NCBI GenBank assembly: GCA_030141605.1
Contig: JAQGDQ010000054.1
Location: 62,001 to 126,000 of the forward strand
Reading direction: 5' to 3'
DNA: 64,000 nucleotides
From: Tubiluchus corallicola
Taxonomy: Eukaryota > Priapulida > Priapulimorpha > Priapulimorphida > Tubiluchidae
Below the pieces are notes generated by a model, which searched no databases, was not told the DNA's origin, and worked only from the letters and a program-made list of their open reading frames with translations. Shown here piece by piece: positions 25,401-37,047 of this stretch. A program made the position numbers and the translations under genes. The first letter of the stretch is position 1. The number at the start of each line of letters is the position of its first letter.

Positions 25401-28400
25401 CAAAATTTTAAAATTTGATTCTGCGTGTAATATTGGAATGTCATTGCACAGGGCCTAAAAAACAGCTCCATTGCTTAGATATAATTAACACTGAATACAC
25501 TACCTGGTGGTATAAGTCTAGAAACATGTAGAGCATGTCTCATATTCTCACAATTCATCTTAGCTTGCTTACACGAAGACCAGTTCGCAGTTTCCTCACT
25601 AGGTTCTTCACCAGATGGCACCACCGTCTTCACCATTGTCTGCTGGTTGATGGCATTGTTTAATTCCAGTTCAGGTTGCTGTCGCTCCTCGGTTGACATT
25701 TCACTGTTCGAATAAAAACTAATTAATAGCCTCTAATATTTAATGTTTTTACAAATTTTTATGATTTTAACAAAGTTCAATATATCCTCTAACAATTGCC
25801 GTTTAGCGACACTTTTTAATGACACTGAACATCTGACATTTTTTCTCTTTCTCACTCAACAATGCATGTTTCTTTTTAACAACATTTTTTACCTTGCTCA
25901 AAGCATTTTCTATGTTAAAAAGCCCATTTTGCCTAATTTGAAGCACTAAACAATTACTTGTGTTTTAAAAAAAACCTGTTAATAACATAAAACTTTTTAT
26001 ATTTTTGTTTCGCCGACAAACTGATAAATGCTAAAAACTGTCTCTATCTAGTGAGATCAATTTGAGATTTACTTGTAGCACTGAAGTGCGAACATTATAT
26101 AAAAAGAATTCGGCCTACAGCAAGCAGCATCTTAATTTGTCTAAGGCGCGGTTAATATAAAGTTACACTACTGTTTATACCAACGGGCATTACTTGCAAT
26201 AAAACAACCAATTCACTAGAGTGTTGCTGAGCCACTAGGTACAGGTACAGGTAATAAAGACGAGTGATTTCAAGAGAAGCAGAAAGAAATTAAATAGTAA
26301 AAATTATGTATAAAACCTATTGTTGTGAACTTTGGGCATTAGGATTCGCCCGCCATAAAGAAGCCAAAGAAATTAATTTACATATATTCCTATAGCTGTA
26401 GGTAGTAACCGATCTAGAGGGAGTGCAGTTAATGAGTTGATATAAAGAAAAAAATGTTTACTGCGTTTCATGAATAAAAGTAAAATGAACATTATGGCAA
26501 TCGGAAAAATTCTTTCACTTATGTTACATCGTCGCAAAGGTCACCGCGACACCAATAACATACTTAGTTTGTATAAGCCAAGCATTACTGATTTTTGGCT
26601 TAAAGCTTTTGCATTATTTTTTATAGAAGTTACAATTTCATTTAATGACGATTGGCCTAATGTCGTTTTACTAGAACTCATTAGCATTATTAAGCCGGGA
26701 CTAACAATAACTCAACATAGACAAGCAAATGCAACTCCCGATTTTAGTGATCATGAAGACTTATTAAGAATGTTAAAAGATTTGCCTTGTAGCAAGTGGT
26801 GGAAATGATTGCTGTCCTAATTCATGTAATAACTGGAGGCGTGACATTTCTAATGCAAGCATTAGCTCCATACCATAATCAGTAGAAAAATTGGGTGGAG
26901 AAGATTCATCTGAAACAGCCAAAAAGTGAATGGAAACAGCTTGCAAACATCGATCATGTAAAAAAATCAACAAAATTTGATATCATACTTTTTTATTTTA
27001 AGATTAAAGAAAAACAAGCACAACTGATAAACCAAATATAAGTACCCGCATCATCATCTTTACTACCGGCTTTACTACGACGGCTACAGCGCAAGCTGCA
27101 GTAATCATGAATGGCTCCTGTACGTGGATTTTGCGCTCGTGGCCGGGTACAACCAGCTCGACTACAGATACCTATATGACAAAAAACAGAACATCAGCAT
27201 GATAATTACTGTAAAGCATTTTTGAAAAAAACCAACTAGAGTTACATGTCACGTATGCACAAACAGCAGTAAGGTAATGTAATAAAACTACTGTACCAAA
27301 AACTGAAGCATTCTGGCTTGTAGTTGTATCTGAGTCATCAGACTCACAAGTATCCGGCCAGTCATATAATGCTGCAAGGTTTGTATGGCGACCCGAACTA
27401 TCCTTCACCCATGGATCATTAGGGTCAACTGCCTTTAGTGATGCCGAGATTGCTTTTCGAAAATCCTTCTGTAAAATGCAAAGAAACTGCATTAAGCTAA
27501 ATTCCCATTAAGATGCAAAACAGAGCTGGTAAACTTACTTTAAGTAATCATTGCATTTTGCAATACTACACAAAATTTCTAGTAATTTGTAATTGTAATT
27601 GTAGATGATAGTTTAGCAAACCTAAGTAATTTTACCAGCTCTGGAGAAAAATGTAAGAAAAATAATAAAAACTTGGTTCTTGCTGTATGTTACAATAATT
27701 TCTAACAAAAAAGAAAACAAATAAATGTTAAAAGTTAAAAATAAGTCTAGTCTGCAAACATATTTGCTTACATCGTCCATTTCCATGTCCATTAAGTTCG
27801 GAAAATGGCGACGACGAAATCGTCTCAACGAGGGAGGGGTCTCTGGTGGAATCAAGCCTTTCGATACAGAAAGGACAAATTCTTGTCTCTTTCGTTTAAC
27901 AAGAAGGGCTGTTTGCACAATCTTGTACCGAGGAGTCCGAAGATACGGTCTAGCAATCATTTGTGACAGACTTTCCGTAACTTCTTCAAGCTCCGTCTAT
28001 AAAATATACAAATATTTCACAGGATTACCTTTTTCATAAACATAGAGCAATCATGAAAATGATTTTTATTTAAATGCATGCAAAAAACTAAATAAATTGT
28101 ATATTCGTGTAATACCTGCATAAATTCAAAAATGGTTTTGTTGTAACCTTGGTCCTCAAGATAATATCCATAGACGTATGAAGCTCGAAGCACACGTCTC
28201 GATTTTAGCAATTCTTGTATAGCATCTTCTATAAATTTTGTATCTACTTGACTAGAACCTGCAAAAATTACGAGTACAATAATTTATTTAAACTTAAATA
28301 GCTTTTTATACTAAGAAAAGCACAGCCAAGAACAAGGCTTAGACATAAACCATCTAACTGTATAAATGCTAATTAGAAGTAACAAATATATATGAAGATT

Positions 28401-31400
28401 AGACATGTAATTAGGGCATAAAGCACCCACCTTCATCTAATATTGCACTGGCTAATATACTCATCTTTTGCCTTGCTGAACTTAACAATGGCTCCTCAAG
28501 CTGAAACAACGACAGCGACGAATAATTAAGCAGCTATGAAACACTTACTGTGAAATAATTTATTTTGAAGTAATTTGCCACTATTTAGCTGTTTTATTTC
28601 TGTGCAATAACTATGTTGTTACAAGATATTAGATCATAATCACATTAACTGACTAAGTGAAAAGTTGAGTAGAAATGTAACAAAAAGTGGCAGGTAGTAA
28701 TTTAGTCCCACAAGTAATCGTTTTATTATTGTAATAAGTGAGTTAACTCTTCCTTTCAACAGTCCTGTTTTTGTGTGCATATAACGCACAATTACTAGAC
28801 TGTGTACTACCACAGTGAGCATGTAAATGCTTCGCAGATGTGGCGAAGAATAATGACCTCTTAAAGGCAATGGCAAAGATTACAGTCAGAAAGCAACAAT
28901 ATAAATAAAATTCAGAAAAATAAAATTATTGATTTCTAGTCTTCTCTTGCTGCTGACAGTATCTACTAAAGTCATTTTTCCATACCTGGTGACTATTCTC
29001 GTGATTTTTGAAGCGTGTATAGTAATGCATAAACCGGTTCAATTCTTCCAGTTTTCTGTTTCTAGCTTCAGCCTACATAAAAAGATCACAAAATTCCAAT
29101 GTTTATTATTTTTGGCATAGAAAATGGGTAAGAAAATTTGAAATTTAGTTACTTCAATGAGTCTACCTAATGTATTATTGTTTATTTTTTACTTCTAACA
29201 GCACTGAAGATCTCGTCAAATAACACAATTTAAAGTGCTTGGCTTGATTTACGGAACCAGGTACAAGCATTCAACACTACCACAATCTTAATGTAGCAGG
29301 TTTAGCAGTTGTAAGATGTTTGTTCAAGTTTAATGCCAAAGTGAAACTTGGAGTTTTAGTCTTTAGTATTCATTGTAACATTGCACTAGCACCCAGTAAA
29401 TCTCTGCCGATACAAAAACCACACAGAATTAAAGTTGCATAAAGGTAAACAGTTATGGAACTATACTATGTATATATCCATATTAAAGGAAAATAGTAAA
29501 ATTTTCAGACTATACCTCAAGTTGCATTACGATCTAAAATTGAGTACTCTTCTCCTTTAATCAAAAGAAAAAGAGGGTTTCAGCAACATAGTTATCATAG
29601 TTTCCAACTCAGAATTGCACCAAATTTTGACAATAAATTACCTCAGCTTTAACAGAATCTGAACTCTCATCTGCTTTCTTTATAGCATCATATCGATTAC
29701 ACCGGAAGTAACCACCTGTAGCAGAACTGTGTTTTTTCCATGCTTCCAGACAAACCCAGCAGAAATCATATTTACACTAGAAAAATAGAAAGTATAAAAA
29801 ATGACAATAAAGTTATTTCAATGAAAGCACGTCAACATGACACATTTTCTTGCAGAATTCTAGAGCCTAGATGTTTGTTGACAAGGGTGCAAATGATCTA
29901 GAGGAATGCCAAATTGCCACTTCTTTCACAAGAGTACAAACATCCACTTTTTTGCCAAGTTTTTTTGTTTTCTTGTACAGTCAAATCTCTTTATACTTTG
30001 GGACGCAAAGAAAGTTGGTGTTATAGTGAATTTGACATTATAACAAGGTTAATCATTAATGCATACACGTCTAAGCAAATAGAGATATTTTGTTTCACTA
30101 AAAATTTTGGCATTAAGCAAGATTTCCATTATAAAGAGGGGGGCATTATAACGAGGTTTGACTGTAGTGGAATTCCATAGTACAGTATGGTTGAAACACG
30201 AAATGAAATGAGGAAGAGGAGGACAAATGCAAGAAAAGTAGCTGCAAATATAGGAATAAATGCTAGTGGGCAGATCTTGGAGGAATATTCAGTGACCTTG
30301 GATGGGTTGTTCAAAATCTCCTTCTAGGACTTTAACACTGACAGAAATGGTACATTTCTAATGCACACCTACTATATTTAGTTATTTGAGGTAACAATGC
30401 TGGGCTAATAAAAATCAAAAGGGAAAAATATGAGTTCTCAACTTTGGTAACCTTCATACAGCCAGGCCAGAATGTTTCACCAAGCACATGTTTAAGGGAC
30501 CTATTAATGAACAGTTATGATCATCTGTGAGCTTGAGCTAAAATCTTTTTAACATTTAGAATTGATAACTTAAAAAATGCGGAACTCAGTGCACCCCACT
30601 CACCAAGCAGACTCCTCAGACAGCAGAGACGAATGTATGGAATAAAAGAAACTGGACTTTGAAGCCCGACCTTGGTCAAACAGAAAACTGATCGAAATCT
30701 GGTTATATTATTTGACATGTGGAAGATATTATTATCCTTCAGTTGCACATGTATAGGATATATGCAGCACAAAACTTCAATCCCAAAATGAAAAATTGAA
30801 CTTTGCCTAGTCCTCTTTTTGGTCACTCAGCTAGCCTGGTTCTTCAAAAAGCAGATTGATTTAAGTGAAAATCAAGTTTTGTCTAGCTTTCTTACTGATC
30901 ATTCAGCAGACCAATGTCAAGTCACTGAGATGTAGCGTTTGTTTGGAAATGTTTAAGAAAAGCAACTCAGCCAAAATAAAGACTTCTGCATAAAATTCGT
31001 ACAATAAAACTTGGTAATTAAAGTATACCTAAAATAGTACAAGACCGGTAGAATCACATGCAGCTCACCTTAGAACATTTCATATGATTACAACCTTCAT
31101 TTTTCTGTATTGGAGATTTACAGCTTGGGCATGGCTTAGAGTTTGACACTAACCACAAACAGTTTGCAGCTGCTTCTGTCTCCTCTGATGTTTCACCCAC
31201 TACAAAACCAAATAACAATTAGAGAAAGCATTTAAAAAAGAATAAGCAATAGTACAGCATACAATTCGTGATGAACACCCACATTTAAGGTACCACCAAT
31301 TTCATTAACAAGATAACTGTATAATCCTTAACATCAAGGATATTACTTAGAACTAAAAATTATTAAATTTTTGCACCAAATTTGCTCAAAAGAAGGGCAG

Positions 31401-34045
31401 TGGCATTTGCCTTGTAAGCAAAACATTCCTAGTTCAAGGTATGGGGCTCTGTCAAGACTTTTTCACATTTCCTTTCTTCAGACAAGTTTGGTATCAAAAT
31501 TAAATAATTATGGTTGAATTCATTTTCATTCCACTACTCCATCAAGTAACCTGCAGCATCAATTAGGCCAATTGGTTAAGCAGTTGAGAAACCATGAAGA
31601 GTACCGTAAAAGATCACTTTTACCGACAGTTCACCGAATTGGTATGACCAATAATATGCAGCTCTAATTGTACTAAAATTTACAAACCTCAGCTAAGAGA
31701 ATTTTAGCTTACTATGGTTGTCTGCAAGCCTAATCTTTGGTTCAGAAAGATTGTGTTTTTCTAGCTCTTAATAACAAAAATGGTTCTTCAAACCTTAAAT
31801 AAATTGAAATAATCAATCTGATAGTAGAAATCATAGAAAAATAATGCTTACATGATTCTGGCTTGACATCTGCTATTTTCTGGAACCATTCAGTCCACTT
31901 ATCACAACTACATGGTTCATGAGCTTCTCCTAAACACTCCCTGAAAATTCAAGTCACAATTTTATAAGCGTGTACTTAATTTTTGTTTTACGAAATATAC
32001 ACTATCTATACACACTACCTTCAGCAATGCATTGTCGGCTGTTACAAAGCATTCCTTTAAGTAACTAACAAAAAGATGTGAAACCTTTGACCCCTCTGAA
32101 ACAAGATTTATTGAAAACTACAATGAAGTTAAGTGTTAATTTCCTAGAACATTATTAAATTGAAAAAGCACTTACCAGCAGAAGTTGTGTCCATTGCCGC
32201 AATTGACTGCATGAGAAGTGGGAGGTGGTTTTTGTCCCGGGATCACAGCTCTAGATGGTGAGCCAGTAGCTGCATCATTTTCTGGCAGTCTCACGGCTCT
32301 ACCACATCCCGGGTATGGGCACCACTTAATGGTGGGGTTGCTTTCTACAAATGCCTAAGCAAAATTTCAACATTTATAGCAAAATCAAATTCATGGCACC
32401 AGTAACTTTCTGATATCAAAATAATGTATATTTTTACATAAAACTAATCTAACAAATTAGCTAACAGAACATGTAAAATTTAGTAAATTGGTTTTACTAC
32501 GATAGAAGGCACATTGATACTGAAAAGTCACATCAAGCAAATATGTGTAAGAGGCACATTAGAGATTAAGACTCAAAGAATAAAAATTCCATATTTCCAG
32601 TGAATATATGTGAACAACTTTAGCAAACCTGTATATCAAATTGAAGATATTTCTTTGCCATGTCACGTGATACAAGTTTTTCAATAATCTCCACAGGAAC
32701 GAGTTTTTCACACCGGTATGCTGGACACAGTATGTTATGTGCATTACCATCTTGTATTTTGACATTCAAGTAACTAAAATAGAAGAACTGATATTACTAA
32801 GCCAATATAAAACTTGCAAGTTGTCTTTCATAACACACAGGTAATACTGATTTGGACATAGAAATAAGTTTAATGTTCACCATAATTTTATTACCATATA
32901 GCTAGTATACAAATGCACATAGGCACACTTTAAAATTAACAAAAAATCAAGATCTACTAGATTAGTGCTTTTGTTTAAAATCGTTGTTGTAGAATGTACA
33001 TCATCCCTTTCAAACATATTGGGCAGACAAAGTACTAATAAGTATAAATGTTTGTTTTTCAGAAGAGTAATTCTGCTGGTAATTCAGCAAACACTGCTAA
33101 AGCCATGCCTGCTATGCCAGTAGTATGTCTGTACCTCTTCGTTAATGCAGCAAAAGCACTGCTCAAAAACCTAAAATAAATTCAATGTCAGGACAGTGTC
33201 TGATGCAACAATAAATAAAAAACTAACAGTCAATAACAGAAATCTTCTCACCTTTCCCAGCATGCACGACAAAACTGGTGGTTACAGGAGATGCACACAA
33301 GGTCCTCAAACACTGGTATCGCCATTGCACAAATATCACACTAGAAAAGTGTGAAAATGCACCATTTTTAGACAAAGCCAGATATTTTTCATCGACATAT
33401 CATACTGACACATCATTACAAAGTTAATATTAATGAATACAAAACCTAGATAATTTAATATTACATAATCAAGGGCACATTTGATCGAGACGGCTGTAAG
33501 AATTTCTCGGTTGACAGAGCTAGATATCAATACCACTAGCTAACCGAGAATAAGATCATTTATGTTGCTATACTATATCGAGTCAAAAACAGTATAATAA
33601 TTAAATTAAATTTTGGACAATTTTAGTGCTTTTTATAAGCTTCTGTTTCCATACTAGTCCAACATGTTTGAACTTTAGTTACACTTTAAAGAAGCTTAAA
33701 GCTTACAATTGTGTCGTGACTTGAAATAGACTTGCACGTTGGTGTGCTTAAGGGTGGTTCTTCATCGTCTTCTTCATGTTGCTTTGCCATTGGTGGCGGT
33801 AGCTCTGTGAGTTTCTGAACTGTTTCTCTTGGTTTAGCTCCACTTGTATGCCCAGCCAGCAGGTTATTAGGTGGATGAACTCCGCATTTTTCACAACAAG
33901 CAACTGGATCGCTCATCCAAGCTTCTAGTAGCATTTCTCTTGACCATTCTGAAAAAATACAATTGCGTATGTGGGGTCTTCACATTAAAAGCACACACAT
34001 GCACCGGTACACGTGCACTTACCGGTACACGTGCATGCACACACA

Positions 34046-34089
<44 letters not shown>

Positions 34090-37047
34090 CACACATTATT
34101 TATTTTGCATTCCTGATTCATAAACACCTAAATAGAAAGGTTAATATTTGGGGGGGGGGGGGTAATTTGCACTGGTTTTTCAATTTAGACATTAAAGTTG
34201 TGATAAACATTAACTCTGTCTAAATACGTTAGAAAAATCTAATAAGCAACAATAAACATTAGCTTTTTTTTCAAAATAGTGTTTAACCGTATCTTCGAGT
34301 ACAAAAGTACACAAATCAGTGGAGCAATTTTTCTTATATGCAAATTGCAGTTTTCAGCTAGACAAATTCTTCCTAAAGCTATTTACTATAATCCAATCAA
34401 TTATCTTTGTGGCACATGAACACTTCTATAGTTAGCTTTTGTTTTGCAATTGGCATAGGGAGCTTTCAGATGAGAGACGACTGTGCTTGTGCACAAACTA
34501 CAAGGACAATAGCTATGTATGAAGATTGCATTAATTATGTTGGCTAAGTGCTTAAATAACATTCTGGAACCATTGATTACATGATCACTATCTAAGCCTA
34601 ACGATCCATCGCTTTTTCCTTTTTTTACATTGCACTTGCTAGCTTAACATTACAAATGCGTCTTCATTTTCATAGCGGAACTGGTTATACAATCTCTGCA
34701 AAGAATTTTTGGTGGGTATATGGTGGCTATATAATTATTACAGGCACTTCAGGTAGAATAATTGGAACTGCTTGTATCACAAGAACTGGTCAAGTTGACC
34801 TAACAAGTGACAATCTATCAAATGTGCTATGAATCCATGACGCTAAAATCTTTCAGTAAATTTGGGTGGTTTCACATATTTTTTAACAGACTTCACATTC
34901 ATTTGTATGTACAGCTCCAAAAACCTAATGGAAGATAATCTCTTTAGAAAAAAAATCTGAATCTTGAATTTGTATTTTGCCACTTTTACCAACTGTTTTA
35001 AGTTCATTGTTGTCTTCCACTGAAGTTTTTGAAGAGATTTGCAGCACATGAAGCCACTGAAAAATAAGTGAAACCATGACAAGCCGTTTAGATACGCTAG
35101 AATGACAAGCTGCATATAAATAAGAAAACATACGTTAAATACTAACCATAATTTCTCAGTAAAGCTTCAGCTGTAAAGAGTGGTACTCTCAACATGTCAG
35201 ACGTTTCAACAAGCAGTTGGTCTTTAGCTTCTTGTAAGTCTTGCGCTCTCAACCCACTATATGGCTGTAGAAAAATCATTCAAAACATGGAGTAGTCACA
35301 AAATTTTCACAAGGCTAAATCACGCATGATCCAAAAATACTTGACATGGTCATTCATGCTTTGTTGAACAAACTACACATAATTAAGAACATGCTGAAAT
35401 ACACTTACAAGAAAAAGCATAAAATCTCATATAAGTAAATTTTGTACACAAATCAAAGATACCTCTTGTGTGTCTATGACGATGATATCACCCTCATTAA
35501 GTCCATCAGAATTGTCATTCTAGAAAAAAATGAAACATCTAATTGCAAACATATATATAAGGATTACAAATATCTATTACTTGATGGCAAAAAACGGCAT
35601 ATTAAACTATTTACTGCAGTGTAGAACTTTGTGCCACAAAAAAGTGCACAAAATTACAATGACAACACAAAATGGTGATGCAAATAGTATATTACATGGT
35701 TACAAACACGTGTGCTCCTATAAAAAATATAAGTACTTACAGAAAAAACCATCTTTGACTCCAAATAAACAGCCAAATCTCGATGACCAGCTTTCTCAGC
35801 ACAATCACAAGCCGTTTCTTTGTTTTCATTTTCAACAAACAATGATGCGCCATAGCTGACCAGCAGCTGAAAAGCAAAAAAAAACTTTAATTCATAACAA
35901 TACAAATGTGAGTACTAGCAACACAAAGCAAAATGAGTCACAAATGAGTAAACTGCTTAAATCAAGGTTATGTGTAGAAAGACAATAAATTTTTACACAT
36001 TTTAATACAATTTACTTGCATTACATTTTAAAAGCATGCATACTAAAGTTTTCATCAAATACCTCAACACATCTTTTCAATCCATTTCCAGCAGCATAAT
36101 GTAATGCCGTATTACTTTTCTGCAAAGAAAGCAAAAGAAAATCAAAAACAAGTAATTCAGAAGAATTCTGACCAATTTGCATTAAAATAAAAACGTAATC
36201 AAAATTTAACATTAGTACTCAATCATAGACAGTTCTCATTAGAGACAGAGTACATAGAGAAAAACACGTACAAACACATATAGAATTGTAGTAGCTAACC
36301 AAATTGTACACAAACTTAGGGACAATTCACCTCGTCTAAAGCATTCAGATGTATTTTTTCGCTGTCGCCATTTTCAAGAACAGGGCCACGCCACTGTAGT
36401 ATCAGCAATAAACATTCTGCCCGTCTTGAGGTTAGGCAAGTTTGTGCCTTATTTCCCACAGGTACAGGCATACACACACAGTGAAGAGACGTATGATTGT
36501 GAATGTTCAATTTGTTAGGATTTCCACCTAGGTCTTGAAGAAAAATCCTGAAACAAACACCATCATGAGTTACTACAAGTCAAACTATGAAAATTTTAAA
36601 TCAAGTCATGAAAAGCACAGGAAAATTAAATAGCACTGCAAGAATCAACATGGAAATGAAAACTAAATTAGTCTAATGAATTTTAGAGAATTCTAGGGAA
36701 TTATGCAGCCAAGAAAAGCATTGTATGTACAGCTCCAGAAACCTAATGGAAGATAATCTCTTTCAGTTCAGAAAAAAATCAAAACTGTCAAAAAAAACAG
36801 ATTTGTCAAATTTCCTATGAAACTATATAATTTAATAATCTAATACTTATCTTGCACACCTTAGCAATGATTTAATGGCTTGTCGTGACACGTAGTGTAG
36901 TGGGGTGTTCTGCTCATGGGCATCACCATACGATGTGTTAGGATCCAGAGACTTGCGCAGGTCGGGACTGCTATTATACAATTGCATGGCAGCATACTCA
37001 TCGCCATTCTGTAGGTGTTTACGAAACTTGGTCACAGCTGATCCCAT
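22490..37047 (-). CDS. ANKIB1: Ankyrin repeat and IBR domain E3 ubiquitin ligase, complete
   Basis: Minus-strand exons: 36860-37047 (ATG), 36331-36547, 36063-36119, 35741-35866, 35463-35519, 35147-35264, 33707-33948, 33252-33340, 32629-32773, 32176-32354, 31852-31940, 31069-31199, 29642-29776, 28986-29072, 28431-28500, 28116-28258, 27772-27996, 27297-27468, 27046-27171, 26786-26909, 25504-25703, 24035-25276, 23027-23234, 22490-22658 (TAG). The phases sum to 1512 residues. The start [10 protein letters not shown] matches the N-terminus expected for ANKIB1. Order: ankyrin repeats (about 45-195), RING1 (about 336-385), IBR (about 413-485), RING2 (about 515-565), Ariadne-like helices (about 590-720), UIMs (about 877-893 and 975-993), then a long disordered tail ending in a Lys/Arg-rich segment. 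RBR ligases form a thioester on a RING2 cysteine; it is present in GCNHM. Longer than the roughly 1.1-kb-codon vertebrate protein, mainly in the tail. Two further phase-neutral exons are possible. Confidence 0.95.
24035..26909 (-). other. ANKIB1: ANKIB1 ubiquitin-interacting motifs and disordered tail
   Basis: Exon 24035-25276 opens with [18 protein letters not shown], a textbook UIM (acidic patch, A-x-x-x-S). Exon 26786-26909 contains [18 protein letters not shown], a second UIM-like helix with the same Ala-x-x-x-Ser core. The rest of the 1242-nt exon is Ser/Pro/Glu-rich and predicted disordered. Exon 26786-26909 can only be joined in frame using a GC donor at 26785-26784. Confidence 0.8.
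27046..27171 (-). other. ANKIB1: Cys/His cluster exon in ANKIB1
   Basis: This exon encodes [19 protein letters not shown] followed by [13 protein letters not shown]. The spacing C-x4-C ... H-x2-C-x3-C resembles small zinc-binding motifs with an HDYC core. It lies between the Ariadne-like domain and the UIMs, where I do not expect a zinc motif in this family. Confidence 0.6.
29978..30164. mobile_element. Pogo/Tigger-type miniature element in an ANKIB1 intron
   Basis: The left end is CAGTCAAATCTCTTTATA; the right end, reverse-complemented, is CAGTCAAACCTCGTTATAAT. TA duplications flank both (29976-29977, 30165-30166). The element is 187 bp with no coding capacity, and the CAGTCAAACCTCG terminus is characteristic of the pogo/Tigger group. 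Confidence 0.85.
31394..31475 (+). repeat. tRNA-derived SINE fragment in an ANKIB1 intron
   Basis: The string GGGCAGTGGCATTTGCC followed by CTTGTAAGC and a degenerate B-box (AGTTCAAGGTATGGG) follows the layout of a tRNA head: A-box, anticodon arm with TGT, T-arm. It is diverged, so it is a SINE relic and not a functional tRNA gene. Confidence 0.5.
34002..34095. repeat. (GCAC)n/(CA)n microsatellite
   Basis: Two copies of ACCGGTACACGTGCA precede runs of GCAC tetramers and then CA dinucleotides in the ANKIB1 intron 33949-35146. Alternating purine/pyrimidine runs such as this can form Z-DNA. A poly-G run follows at 34151-34161. Confidence 0.92.
34901..34962. repeat. Short dispersed repeat, copy 1 (ANKIB1 intron)
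   Basis: Contains GTATGTACAGCTCCAAAAAC followed by CTAATGGAAGATAATCTCTT, nearly identical to a stretch at about 36723-36775 in another ANKIB1 intron. Same orientation, with about 50 bp shared. No transposon family recognised. Confidence 0.75.
35741..37047 (-). other. ANKIB1: ANKIB1 N-terminal ankyrin region (exons 1-4)
   Basis: Ankyrin-type strings are [39 protein letters not shown] and [20 protein letters not shown], ending [13 protein letters not shown]. The 57-nt and 126-nt exons are phase 0 and split one repeat at CVE/LLV. Ankyrin repeats bind protein partners; the partner is not evident. Confidence 0.9.
36723..36780. repeat. Short dispersed repeat, copy 2 (ANKIB1 intron)
   Basis: Partner of the copy at 34901-34962. 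GTATGTACAGCTCCAGAAAC and CTAATGGAAGATAATCTCTT match it with one substitution in the first 40 bases. It then diverges through a small insertion near CAGTTCAG. Confidence 0.75.

Larger units (their letters stand above)
29642..33340 (-). other. ANKIB1: RING1-IBR-RING2 catalytic core of ANKIB1
   Basis: RING1: [20 protein letters not shown] then HQFCRACWE, continuing [29 protein letters not shown], then [20 protein letters not shown] and CSC. RING2: [20 protein letters not shown] then [19 protein letters not shown] and YFRC. All zinc ligands expected of the RBR class are visible, and the catalytic cysteine is the one in GCNHM. The protein should therefore be an active RBR ligase working with a HECT-like thioester step. 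That is knowledge of the family, not something seen directly. Confidence 0.93.

Noticed and set aside
26470-26808. 112-codon plus-strand frame
   Set aside because: Overlaps an ANKIB1 exon and a candidate cassette exon on the opposite strand; shadow frame with no recognisable domain.
34003-34095. Regularly spaced GCAC units considered as a CRISPR-like array
   Set aside because: Simple microsatellite in eukaryotic intron DNA; no spacers.
33871-34223. Thr/His/Arg-rich and Cys/Val-rich frames near 34.0 kb
   Set aside because: Arise from the (GCAC)n/(CA)n microsatellite.
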